Below, piece after piece: positions 52,901 through 64,000 of a DNA stretch of 64,000 nt. How positions within the stretch are numbered: the stretch's first letter is position 1; the number at the start of each line of letters is the position of its first letter. The stretch is taken from positions 383,001-447,000 of the forward strand of contig RPFO01000891.1 in the NCBI GenBank assembly GCA_009746045.1, read 5' to 3'. Source of the stretch: Mesostigma viride (taxonomy: Eukaryota; Streptophyta; Mesostigmatophyceae; Mesostigmatales; Mesostigmataceae). The position numbers were made by a program, and so were the translations under genes. The notes under the pieces were generated by a model. That model saw nothing but the letters and a program-made list of their open reading frames with translations. It did not search any database and had not been told where the DNA came from.

Positions 52901-55035
52901 TGCTCGTCAGCAGTGAGCCCGACGGCCATCTGGCCACCGGAGACGACGACCACGATGCGCTTCAGGTTAGCCGGCATGGGCACCTTGGCGAGGACCTCGT
53001 CAATCTCCTTCATGGTCACGTCCGCAGGCGGGCGCTCGTTGGTCATGACGCGGTAGGCATAGAAGTCGAGCACGATGGTCGACCCCTCGGGCGCGCGCTG
53101 CATGAGCACGCCCGCCTCGCGGAGCGCGAGCTCTAGCTCCCCGTACTTGATGAACATGGCGACGACAAAGATGGTCGACGTGTCGCCACGGTAGTCGTTC
53201 TTGTAGTCAAACGTCACGTACGGGTGCTGGTCCATGATGCCCGTCTTGAGCGAGCGCAGCTTGCGGATCTTGTAGTAGCGCTCGGTCATCACGCGCAGCA
53301 TGAGCGTCTGTGCAGGCTTGTCCGCGCGGATGCAGCGTTCCGTGAGCGCCGATTGGAGCGGCTGGGGGATCTCCGCCAGCGTCTCCACGTAGTCGTCGAC
53401 GTGGGGTCCCGTCGGGTCGGCCATCAACACGTCCAGCAGCGACTGCACCTGCTCGGTCGTGCGCTGGCGGAGGCCGTCCAGGAACGGCTGGTCGCACATG
53501 CGGTAGCGGAGCTCCACCCCGATCTCAAAGATGCTGGGGTAGCGGTTCCGCGACTCTTGCACCACGCGGTCGAGCAGCTCGCGGTACGAGGGGGGGCACG
53601 CAGCCGTGGCGTCTAGCACGCTGCGCGGCGTGCTGATGCTGGCGACCTGGGCCTCCAGGAGGGACAAGATGGGCTCGCTCCGGTTGGACAGGAAGCTGTG
53701 CGCGGTGAAGATGCGGAAGAGGGCCTCCTCCAGTTGGGGGGAGACCTTGAGAGAGGTCACGCCGTAGTGGCCCACAGTGGCCTTGAGGCGGTTCAGGAAC
53801 CTGGGGGGTGGGGGGGTGGGAGGGTTTGTGTGTGGGCGGATAAGTTCGTGGCAGGGCACACAAGATGAAGATGAAACAAGAGAGGGCGACCAAGGGGGAG
53901 CAGGCGCAGAGCAGTCAGAGACTATTCGTATCTCATGACTGGCACAGTGGGGCCTGGTGGCATAGGACTTACGACTGCAAAGACTGCATAGGGACAGTGT
54001 CCCAATCATCTGATTTTGACCATAAGTGGATGGCCTGGCAACGTTTCCACATTCCCTGGATGTGCGTCCAAGACAGCAATTGAGACGACATGCGAGGCGA
54101 CAAGGAGGGGGATTGGGTAATGGAGGCAAATGGCACGCATGCAACAAGGCACATACAGAGATAGTCTAAACAAAGGCAGGAAACAAGGTAATCACTACTT
54201 GAACAATGGCAGCCAAGCGCGCTGCAAACTTGCAGGCATCGTTAACGATATACAAACAGAAAACAACGAACACTAGGAGAACGGCAGCCCAGCGTGCATG
54301 CTCACTTGTCGGGCAGGTCGGAGCTATCCGGGTCGAGCGTCCGCAGGTACTTGAACATCCAGTCCTCCGCCGTGCGCCGGTCCTGCTCCATGTTGATGCC
54401 CTCGCCCGCCGTGGTGACGTCGCTGGTGGTCAGGTCGCCCGTGACCGCGCGCTGGAAGAGCGAGATCACGTCCAGGAACGACGCCAGGATGGTGTCCACC
54501 TTAGTGTCGCGGTCCTTGCCGATCTGGGGGCTGATTGACATGACCTCGTTGGGCAGAATGTCGTACCCGAGCACATACCGGTGCAGCTTGGTGATCAGCG
54601 CCTCGTACGACGTGTCCTTGGGCTTGGACAGCGGCGTGAAGTCGATGCGGGAGCCCTTGACGGCCTGCGCGGCCGACTCGTCCGCCTGCGGCTCGATGAC
54701 CACCAGGGGGTCCCCCGCAGCGATCTGGACATTGTTCTGGACCATGACCTTGCGCACCGTGCCCGCATAGTCCGCGTTCACGGACAGCTCCATCTTCATG
54801 GCCTCGAGCACGGCGAGGCGCTGGCCGACCACGATCGTCTCACCTTCCTTGACCAGGACCTTGACGACGACACCGGGAGCGGGTGCGCGCACGGCACCGC
54901 CCTGGTCGGCCGAGACCTTGTGGGAGATGCCGTCCACCTCCACCAGGCAGGTCAGGCCCTGTGGGTACACGTCGGTGTCGTGCGTAGTCAGGCATATGTA
55001 TCATGGGTAGGAGCCAGGTTATTGTGCGGCGCAAA

Positions 55036-55118
<83 letters not shown>

Positions 55119-57651
55119 AAAACCCTCATCCGCAATGCATAGAACCCAAGTATGCCCTCATCTAAAGGGCTCAGGCACAGCAAGAATATGTCGTGCATAA
55201 TCAACTGACTTTAACACCAATCAACGGACTAAACAAGCGCAATATGAGAAGTTAGGTCAATGCTTTAGCAGCGAACCCTCAGACAGAGCAACCAAACAAC
55301 TCTAGTAAGGCCACGCACACGCACTTTCAGGACACTGCCGCACACATCAGTGCCAAGCCATCAGCCAGGCCAAGACCCCCACCCCAAAAGAACAACAAAA
55401 ACAAAAACTGCAAGGTAAGGGAAAACCAAAGACGTTGGAGAAGAGGAATGCACATTTTGAAAACTGAGGTACGTCACGCCAAGCTTGATATCAGTCTTCA
55501 TCTACAGTTTCCATGTACGGACGTCAGCAAACACGCATGCCTGCGGATCAGCATAGAGCATATTGTGCCTCTTGGCCAGCCCAGCGCAACACACACCGTG
55601 CCCACCCATCCACCCACCTGCATGATGGCCATGGTGCGGTACCGCGCCCCGCCGATGAGCAGCTTGTACCCGGCGCGGCCCAAGTTCTCCACGTCCACTG
55701 CGACCGTGCGCTCGTCCACTGTGATCTCATAGTTGGTCAGCCCGACCTGGCGCACCTTCATCTCATACGTCTCCCCCTGGTACGCAAACTGGACCGTCTG
55801 GCCGACCTTCTCATTGACCGCAGGGCGCCCACGCGCGGCCGAGGTAAAGAACCGCTTCTTGGCCAGCTCCTTCTCCTTGTTGTACATGACGATGGCCGCC
55901 TGGAGGAGCGCCACGTCGCCGCGCGTCGCGCCGGAGATCTTCTCGCCACGCCCGTACAGCTTGTCGAGCCACGTGTTGTCGTGGTTGCTGCTCTGGACCT
56001 CCGGCGTCTCCAGCAGCTGCATTAGGAACGCCTTGTTCGTCTGGCCGCCGGCCACCGAGACGGACGTCTCCAAAAGAGCACGGCGGAGGCGAGCCAGCGC
56101 CTCCTGCCTCGTGTTCCCCTTGGCAAGGATCTTTGCCACCATGGAGTCAAACTCGGGCGCAATGACGTCACCCTCCTCCACACCCGTGTCGCAGCGGATG
56201 CCGGGGCCCGTGGGAACGCGGAACAGGTCGATCTTGCCCGGCGACGGCGCAAAGCTGTTGTCAGGGTCCTCGGCATTCAGGCGGACCTCGATCGCCCAGC
56301 CCTGCATGGGGGGGGGACCGGCCGGGTCCAGCCGCCCACCGGACGCGATGTGGAGCTGTGTCTTGACCAGGTCCACGCCCGTGTTGAGCTCGGTGACCGT
56401 GTGCTCGACCTGGAGACGAGAGTTCACCTCCATGAACCAGAACTCTTTGGTTACCTGGTCAAACAGGAACTCTACCGTGCCCGCGTTGCAGTAGCCTGAG
56501 GCAAGGCCGAGCCGGATGGCCGCCTCGCGCACCGCCTTGTCCTGCTCGTCGTTCAGGCAGGGGCAGGGGCCCTCCTCGATGATCTTCTGGTTGCGGCGCT
56601 GGACGGAGCAGTCCCGAGTACCGAGCGCCCACACGGTCCCGTAGCCGTCGGAGACCATCTGCACCTCGATGTGCCGCGCCTGCTGGACCATGCGCTCCAT
56701 GAAGACACGGTCGTCGCCAAACCCCTTGAGCGACTCGGCCTGGCAGTCCTCCAGCTGGGTCTTGAGCTCGTCCGGGTTCATGACCTTGCGGATACCGCGG
56801 CCACCACCACCGGCCGACGCCTTGATCATGAGAGGGTAGCCGATGCGCTCGCCGGCTGCGTGGGCCTCTTCTAGCGTCCGCACCGCGCCCTCGCTCCAGG
56901 GCACTGTGGGCACCTTGGCCTTGATGGCCATCTCCTTGGACGCAATCTTGTCGCCGACTAGGCGCATCGTGTGGCCGCTCGGGCCGATGAAGACGATGCC
57001 CATGCTCGTGCACAGGTCCGCGAATTCGGCGTGCTCGGAAACGAAGCCCCAGCCGGGCCACACGGCGTCGGCGCCGGACTCGCGCAGGGCCTTCTCGAGG
57101 CCGGCGTAGTCCAGATACGCGGACTTGCGCTCCCCTTTGCTGGTGGTCACGAAGGCACCGCCCAGGGAGTAAGCCTCGTCGGCTTCGCGCACGAACAGGG
57201 CGGTCTTGTCGGGCTCGGTGTAGAGAGCGATTGTCTTAATATGGGTCCCGTTCTCCGCATTGTACTCGCGGACGGCGTGAATGCATCGCATTGCCGGCTC
57301 GCCACGGTTTACGATTGCCAGCCGTTTGAATTTCTGGCGGAGGAGCTCTGGGACTCCATCGACGTCCCCCGTAGAAATTGTTTGCGCCGGGGCGGAAACA
57401 GCACATCGCGCCCGCAACAACCCTCCGCGCTGTGGCCCGCCAATGGGCGGCAAAGCATGCGCCAACATGGCACGTTGCACCGGCATAATACTCCCATGCA
57501 CACTCTCTCCCCTGCGCCACGAACACGCATGGCGCAGAGCGGAAGACCTAGGCAGACGACGCGCATTGTTGCGCCTAGACGTGGTCTCCCCGGCGGGAGT
57601 GACGGCACAAAGTTGGGAAAGAGATGCCGCGTGCAGCATGGCGAGCGCCAT
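49980..57651 (-). CDS. Fused multidomain acetyl/acyl-CoA carboxylase (BC-BCCP-CT), four exons
   Basis: Exons (minus strand): 57651-55618, 54958-54306, 53800-52889, 52368-49980, all with GT-AG introns and matching phases (0, 2, 2); 1995 residues. The first 95 or so residues are Arg/Ser/Ala-rich with few acids, like a plastid transit peptide. Biotin carboxylase from about residue 108 (LAIVNRGEPAMR), ATP-grasp loop KASAGGGGRGIRKV (277) and EVNSRLQVEHTVTE (408). Biotinyl domain EAMKM with the acceptor Lys near 733. Then a middle region, and the carboxyltransferase from about 1200 (MGYWFNTPYGKV, PMGENSANIIIG, ECRRILGAFDLAE). It makes malonyl-CoA (or carboxylates a related acyl-CoA) for fatty-acid synthesis. 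The BC start NRGEPAMR differs from the IANNG block of typical eukaryotic homomeric ACC (about 2250 residues) and recalls bacterial fused carboxylases. Confidence 0.9.
55039..55116. repeat. GA dinucleotide microsatellite in intron 1 of the carboxylase
   Basis: 39 uninterrupted GA units (CT on the coding strand), inside the 659-base first intron (54959-55617). Confidence 0.97.
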
Positions 57652-58952
57652 GTTTTAGCTAACTACCTTTTATGACGCCTTTCTAAACGCGCTCGACGGG
57701 GATCAAATTCAAAGCAATCTGATTAACAATGCTCCCACCATGACCCGGCGAGGGAGACGTCGCCGTCGGGCGTTTGGGAGCAGCTTGCCCGCGAGCAGCG
57801 TAGAGAGGCTTTGATTGAACGAGATGAGGTTCTGATGGCGAGTCCGAAGCGTGAAGCGGATGAAGAAGATGAGTCAGCAAAAGCGCAGGATGCACCGATC
57901 TGGGCGGCGCGCGCCTTTCCCGACAACTCATTCTCTGATCCAGAATGGCTGGTGCTCGCTCAAGATACGCCAGCTCTTGGTTCGTGCGTTGCCACGTGTT
58001 TGGCACTCTGTCCCCTTGCAAGAAAAAGCGAATGGCGTTTGGGCACAGCTTTGCCGGAACGCACGGCCACAGCTGGAACTGGGGGGGATTCCAGTTAGTA
58101 CAGGATCCGCATAGACTGTGGGCTTCTCAACCGGCAATTTAGAAAATGGTTACGAGGACCGAACATGAAGTTACAGGTTGATGGGCATCGGTAAAGAAAA
58201 CTGGGAGGAACTGAGGTCTGACGGGTGACAAGACACGCCAATTTGTGATTTAGTAAACTCAATTGTGATTTGTGCCCGGCGACATCCGTTGCTTCCTAAC
58301 TGTTTCCCTCTAGAGCTTGGTTCAGTTATCAGTTGGAACGACCTCTACAGTAGCAGTGTTTTCATTCATCAAATCATGATGCCGAGCAAGATGCCGGCGG
58401 CGGGCGTAACTGGATTTTCGGGAGACGTAACTTAAACTGAAACGTAACTGGGGGGAACGGGGTCTCCGACTCCGTGGGAACTTATCATGTCAGGCGCGGC
58501 GTCACGCGTGGCTCAGTGTCAGGTGGTAAAGCTGCGGGTCACACCTGACTAAGTACAGTACTTCTAGTTCTGACAGTCCGCCTCGCGCCGCAAGTAACGT
58601 TGCAGATGACAGCACGGGCCCTTGGAGGCGATTATTTGAAAAATACCTGGCCATTGGTATGGGAGCGACGCGACGGACTCCTCGGTAGGCGGGATGCCGG
58701 GCAGCGCATTTTCAAGTTGGCGGAGACAGCCTACGCATTAATTTTGCCACGGAAGCACGTCATGCAATACAACTCAACCAGGGGCAACAGCGCTGTGTGG
58801 ATTAGCCTGGTTTCGTGGCGGTCGGAGTGTGGCAATGGTGAAATATCCATTACTTGTATCTGAGGGTTGTCTCCTTGGTGTCACTGGGCGGGTGGCGATT
58901 GTAGCAGCAAACACGTAATGGTAGCTGCCGCCCAACGCTTGCCGCATTAGAT
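57652..58952. other. Divergent spacer between the carboxylase and the right-hand gene
   Basis: It should hold both promoters. 57727-58098 (plus strand) is open and reads like protein in one frame, with EQLAREQRREALIERDEV and an acidic EADEEDESAKAQ stretch, but it has no ATG at the start and no convincing splice sites, so I do not call a gene. From 58100 to 58952 nothing is recognised. Confidence 0.45.
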
Positions 58953-61900
58953 ATGGCGGACCAGGCGGGGCCCGGTGGCTCGGATGGCTCGGCTCCTAAG
59001 ATTAAACTGTTCACGTCCGCTGTATTTAGAAAGCCCACGAGCTCTTCTGGTTCGGACGCCGCCGCAACGCAAGCAAAACAAGCCGAAGCCAGCGCGAAAC
59101 CTACATTAGCAGACCTTAGACGGAAGGTACAGCCGGCAAGTGGTTACGCAACTCTGCCATCCGAGGGGAAAACTCCGCCGGCAGAGTTGACGACAGAAAC
59201 GGATGTTGCCCTTCCCGTTTCAACTAGGGGAGTTCGACCTGCCATTGTACGTATGATGAGCGCTTGCCATGCGTTGTAACAAGCAATAGCGGCTTTCTCA
59301 GCTACGTTGTTAATGTGAAATTGCCGGCGCTCTTATATTTGGTTCAAAACATCGATCGCATTCATGTTGCACTTGATAGGGGCAGCAGCCTGCTAAACAT
59401 ATCGAACTGGATAGATGTGTGGGAAACATGCCTGGCATGTCTTATATCCTGCCCACCCACCCGGTTCCCCCTACCCCACAACCACCTCCTCCACTTTGCA
59501 CACCTCCTCCACTTCGAAAAACATTGGACTCCATATTTTCGTTCAGGGATCTGATGAAGCTAGCTTTTCTTCTGGCATCAAAGCGCGGCTGCAGTCCAGC
59601 CAACCCCCTGCAAGTGGTGCGTCCGCCGCTGGCACCACCGGCAGTACCCCTGCAGCTGCACCTGTCACGCAAGGCCGGGCCGATTTACTGGCCCGCCTGG
59701 CGGCCACCAAGGCCAGCCGACAAAGCGGAGTGGCTGCCAAGCCGCTGGACGGCACGCCCAGCCTGACCGCCGCTCGGCAAGAGAGGCTGGCAACCGCGGT
59801 GGCCACTGTTGGGAGGGATGAGGGGCGGGATGCCACGGGGGCAAGTAGCATTGTCAAGGTGGGCAGCAGCTCGACCCAGAAGCCAAGCTTGTCCGGCAGG
59901 AGCAGAGGGGTGTCCTCCTCGGCCGATAACTACAATAACGGCAAACCAGATGCCAAAGGCGCGCGGGACCTGCCGGATGGTTCCCCTAAGAGCAAGGCGC
60001 CCAAGGGAGTCCCTGCCCCGGATCGGTCGCGGGTGTGGCGCGGCGTCATTGCACTCTTCCTGTTTGCGGCCGTGGGCGGCTTCCTGTGGTTCCTCATCCA
60101 CCTGCGGGCCAAGACGCTGCACCAGTTGAAGCCGCCAGGTGTGCCTGCGATGCCACTTGGGCAGGAGCAGGAGCTGGGGAAGGGGAAGGGGAAGGGGAAG
60201 GGGAAGGGGAAGGGGAAGGGGAAGGGGAAGGGGAAGGGGAAGGGGAAGGGGAAGGGGAAGGGGAAGGGGAAGGGGAAGGGGAAGGGGAAGGGGAAGGGGA
60301 AAGGCAGGGCAGGGGCGTGCCCGTGGATGTGGGCATGGGCGTGGATGTTGGCACGGGCGCAAGCGCGGGCACAGGCGCGGGGGGGGGGGGGGGGGGGGGG
60401 GGCATGAGGCTAAATGTTTGCTTTGTGAAACGTTCTGACCTGTCGGTGGTCTGTTTATTACCGTCAAGGTTGATGTCTCCGCTGTTTCTTGCCTTCATAC
60501 TAGTATGTCACAAACTTCTACAAATTGTCTTTACTTCCTGGCTATTGCAGGCATTCCCAAGTACTGTTTTTTTTTTAACGAAAAATATCTGCCTGCTGTT
60601 CCGTCATCCTCATCGTCCTGCAAACTGTCCTCCATAAATTCACACATACTGCCCTTCCTCTTCCTCTCTCTTTTGCCATTATGGCCCCCTTTCATTTCCT
60701 GACACACCCAGCCATTTCTGCCATTTTTACGTTCTCCTGCCTTCTTCCATTCTGGCCAATGTCATATACATATGAACATGACCTATTTCCACTCAACCCC
60801 CCAGCTCTTCCGACCTCTTTTTTAGCGTATGCGTGCACATGCCTGTGCATGTGTGCCGGTAGACTTGCATGATGACATGCCCACTGCCACTAACATACCA
60901 GGAGACAAATATGGCACTGATTCCATTTACATATCCGCCCAGTCACCCGTCCAGCTGTCCGTCTGACAAACGAACCGGACTGCCCAGCAGCCAGGCAATC
61001 AGGCAGTCTGGGATGTAACCAAGCAAGCAAGCTGGTGACTAATCAACCCACCAACCAACTCATCAACCAATCACAAACCAACCAACCAATATTTCACGCA
61101 TGTGGCATCGAATGGCCCATCCATCACTTCGTGTCGGACCAGCCGTCTGATGAGGAGTGCATGGGGAGTAGGGATCATGTCATGCTAATGAAAGCGTGGG
61201 AAGATGGTGGCGTCATAAGCTGACATCCGTTTCCCGTCATGCATGTCCTGCGCTTGCCACGTCACAGAGTCGGTGCTCAAGGCCGCTAGTGCGTTGGACG
61301 GCGGGCCTTCCCTGAGTGTGATTTCTGCGTATGCAGGTGTGCTGGCGGACATATACACCCTCCGCATTGTTAGTTTTAATTCAGTTCAGCCGAAAGGCCC
61401 TTCTGGATTCGATAATTACGTTTTATTGGTTGAAAGTACTACAGGGCCCGCCCATTTAATAAATTTCTTGTTTGTTTGTTTGTTTGTTTGTTTGTTTGTT
61501 TGTTTGTTTGTTTGTTTGTTTGTTTGTTTGTTTGTTTGTTTGTTTGTTTGTTTGTTTGTTTGTTTGTTTGTTTGTTTGTTTGTTTGTTTGTTTGTTTGTT
61601 TGTTTGTTTGTTTGTTTGTTTGTTTGTTTGTTTGTTTGTTTGTTTGTTTGTTTGTTTGTTTGTTTGTTTGTTTATTTGTTTGTTTGTTTGGTTGTTTTTT
61701 TTTTTTTTTCCCCGAACAACCGTTGAACTAACTGCGTGATTTAATAATTCTTTGTTTGTTTGGTATCACCCAGCCGGCAGCACTGTCGTTACCGCCAGCA
61801 AAGTACATTTGTCAGCCAAAGATTTTATATTTCTTTGTTTGTTGCCGTCACTGAAGCACATCTGTCCGCCAAATATAATTTATTTACATCTTCTTTGTTT

Positions 61901-64000
61901 GGTTGGTTGCTAGAAGACAGGGGTGCACCCTCGGGAATCAATTATTTGCATGCATCTTGTTTTATTTAGCGTTTTTTTCAGGTGGTGACAGTCCAGGAAT
62001 AATAATTATAATTACAACGAACAATGCGGACGGTGTATACTAAATACCCCCACCAAGTCGGTTGCTTTGTCTGCACATGCTGCAACGCCGGTGCATGTCA
62101 TGTCCCACAGCTGGATGCGCTAGCATGTACCACGCGCCTGATAGAACAGGGTAGCATGGTGGAGCCCATGAGGGCGAACTGTCATTGACAATTGAGAGCA
62201 CTTGTCAGTGGCATAGTTACCGCAACAGGTGTTGCCAGGGATTCCAGAAGTGCCAGGGGTTCCAGGGATGGGAGCTATTCTAGAAAGTGCTTGACAAATG
62301 GGTTTTGTGAGCAGGAATGGCTTTCTGCCATCTCTGGCGGTTGCCGCATGTAAGTCAGCATATAGGAGATTTGCGTCTGTCTCTAACATGGCTTCATGGT
62401 GTGCCCTTGAAGCTTTAGACCCCTTTAAATTTGCAGCAGGATGTACGTGTCTATGAGATTCTAGTCCTGCTAAGGTCTAAGTAACTTTTACTGGAGAACA
62501 TAACAGGTGTTGTCCCCGCTGCCCTGTGTATGCTCGTTGGCATGTTTTGACAATAATTCCTCGTACTGGGAAATTAGTGGTCTAAGATAGTTTGTTGGTG
62601 GCTCAGATTGTTAGTCAAGTTGTGGTTTCATGTTGATTTCGAGGGGACGGCAGTCATTGTTAGCGTGGAAGCATGGCTTGGCTCGGAAGGACCATTCCTT
62701 GCTTGTCGCACCTACTCGTGCACCTGCAGCGCTATATGCAGCTTGGCCTGCATCTAGCATTTCTTAGTTTCTGCACACGCTTGCCCCTTCTCCCACGGGG
62801 CAAGTTAGTTTGCTGGACTACACATCACGGCATAACTGAACAGGCTACCCCCCCCCATTACCTCCCCTGTTCGCCACATGCACTTGCACCACGTCGCCCT
62901 TCTGCAGATCCAGAACGGGTATCTTCACCCACGCCCAGCGAACAGAAGGCAGACACCAGGGACTCCCGTTTGAATGAGCCATCGGAGACATCCGCCTTGA
63001 CCCCGGCGGACCGGCGCAAGGCGAGGAGAGCGGAGCTCGCGGCTGCGAAAGCGGCCGCAGCTGCGGCTGCAAAAACCACCACTCCCAGCACGCCTGCTGC
63101 CAGCGCTACGACGGCAAGCAGTCCTGCTCCTGATCCCGCCGCCACCAGCACGCCTGCCGCGGCAACGTCTGGCATTGAGGAGCTACCGTTCCTAGCAGGC
63201 CCGGAGGAGGATGGCAGGGATGCCGCCCCATTGTCCGCAAGCAAGACACCAGCGGCACCCAAGCCCCAACCCGCCAGCAACGCTCCCAAGCAGGCTTTGG
63301 AGGGGGAGGGACGGAGGCGGCGGGGCTCTCCCGAGAGCACCCCTTCCCCAGCCCTGACCCTCCAAATGCCCACCAACTCGGTCCCTCCCTCGTGCGGCAT
63401 CGCCGAGCTCCGTGACAGCCTCAGGGCCGCGGGCGCGAGCCCTGCCCCTCCTGCCCGCCGCAGGCTCCTGTCCAAGAAGTCCAAGCACGGGGTGGACGTG
63501 GTTCAGGGCGATGTGGGCATGCTGGCCCACCCGGCGTGGATGGACCTCGTGAAGGCATCTGCCCCCGACACGAGCGGGTCAAACACGGGGGCGAAGGGGG
63601 CCAAGTCAGCCCCTTCCCCGGCCAAGGGTGCCCCCGCGGGCGCCGGATCTAGTGCACCTGGCTCGGGCGCAGTTGACGCCAAGAAGAGCACGTACACGGC
63701 GGACCAACGCAAGGCTGCTGCCGCCGCCACCGCGGCCGCGTTCCGCCAGCGCGCGTTTGAGACGTTGCGGCAGAGAGCACACGAGGCGCGCGCGTCGCAG
63801 TCCAAGGACGCGGGCGCGGTGATGGGCGTTGTTGCACAGAGGAGCTTTGTGGAGGCGGGGGCGGGGGGCGCCTCCAGCAAGCAAGCGGCAAGTCAGGAGC
63901 CTGTAAAGAGTGACCCACCAGCGCCAGCGCCAGCAGTAGTGCCCACGGCGGCGGCCACGCCGAGTGCTACGGCAGCTGCTGCCAAGCCCAAGACCGACCC
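58953..64000 (+). CDS. Predicted single-span membrane protein with low-complexity regions, four or more exons, incomplete
   Basis: Model: exon 1 58953-59246 (donor GTACGT, phase 0), exon 2 59547-60138 (donor GTGTGC, phase 1), exon 3 61268-61336 (phase 1), exon 4 62908 to beyond 64000. The phases agree at every joint, and exon 4 is open for more than 1090 bases although it has no early ATG. The protein is Ala/Ser/Pro/Lys-rich throughout, with one hydrophobic span in exon 2 ([19 protein letters not shown]) preceded by basic residues, a type II topology like the GT29 gene's. Exon 4 is low-complexity with Ala-rich helical parts ([16 protein letters not shown]). No catalytic domain within the window; it may lie to the right. 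Function unknown. Exon 3 is short (69 bases) and the least certain; exon 2 could instead read on through the GGGGAA repeat to 60407. Confidence 0.5.
60175..60301 (+). repeat. GGGGAA hexanucleotide repeat and nearby G run
   Basis: About 21 copies of GGGGAA; in the exon-2 frame this would code for a Gly-Lys repeat, but the proposed donor at 60139 places it in an intron. A run of about 23 G follows at 60379-60401. Confidence 0.95.
61466..61710 (+). repeat. TTTG tetranucleotide microsatellite
   Basis: More than 55 copies of TTTG with one ATTT and one GGTT variant near the end, then a T run. It may be the tail of a retroposon; sequence to the left (61380-61465) matches none of the families above. 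It lies in the proposed intron 3. The rest of 61337-62907 shows no gene. Confidence 0.95.

Noticed and set aside
57727-58098. Gene on the plus strand upstream of the carboxylase
   Set aside because: The frame reads plausibly but has an upstream stop, no ATG at its start and no good splice sites; mentioned only under the spacer.
59685-60498. Minus-strand frames with Pro-Leu and Pro-Ser repeats
   Set aside because: Reverse translation of the GGGGAA repeat and the gene opposite.
61243-61739. Long Cys-Leu-Phe-Val repeat frames
   Set aside because: Translation of the TTTG microsatellite; only the short piece at 61268-61336 is kept as a possible exon.
62858-63880. Minus-strand Ala/Gly/Leu-rich and Arg-rich frames
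   Set aside because: Shadows of the plus-strand exon starting at 62908, which has the splice-phase support.

Overview
The window is eukaryotic nuclear DNA, most likely from an alga. The host genes have spliceosomal introns. One encodes a very large fused acyl/acetyl-CoA carboxylase with a plastid-targeting-like N-terminus, and another a Golgi-type GT29 (sialyltransferase-like) glycosyltransferase. The repeats are those of algal and plant genomes: Ty3/gypsy elements with chromodomains, an L1-type LINE, and piggyBac, hAT and CACTA relatives. I cannot fix the species.

Layout. 1-2160: decayed LINE pieces and 3'-UTR copies of an ORF1-only retroposon. 2161-16481: Ty3/gypsy element 1 (571-bp LTRs, 5-bp target duplication catgg). 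It carries an extra viroplasmin-like ORF before gag, an extra large ORF3 after pol, a 1.7-kb insertion that breaks the pro/pol junction, and a hAT-type element. 16531-30899: Ty3/gypsy element 2 (779/778-bp LTRs, duplication cgact). Its genes are broken by stops and frameshifts, and a half-LINE is inserted in its RNase H region; that half-LINE itself carries a core-deleted piggyBac element (three nested levels). 30900-32366: retroposon tails and GC-rich spacer. 32427-35136: two-exon GT29 gene. 35137-39783: half-LINE and LINE fragments with microsatellite tails. 39784-48837: two head-to-tail LTR-like units separated by two bases. The first carries a CACTA element. The second carries a tandem SINE-like element and a nearly intact 4.9-kb LINE. 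48838-49979: the rest of the interrupted half-LINE tail, further tail fragments and a foldback hairpin. 49980-57651 (minus strand): four-exon carboxylase gene. 57652-58952: spacer. 58953-64000: a predicted multi-exon, single-membrane-span, low-complexity protein gene that runs off the right edge.

The insertion history can be read directly, because target duplications and, in three cases, an uninterrupted paralogous site are present inside the window. Several transposon families (LINE, half-LINE, a third retroposon) end in a short hairpin followed by a tetra- or pentanucleotide repeat tail, which suggests a common priming signal for reverse transcription.

The most unusual items are: the tandem R-X-R-X-R SINE-like element with 8-bp duplication (42828-43767); the two LTR-like units joined with only two bases between them; the additional ORFs of the gypsy elements; and the bacterial-looking fused carboxylase.
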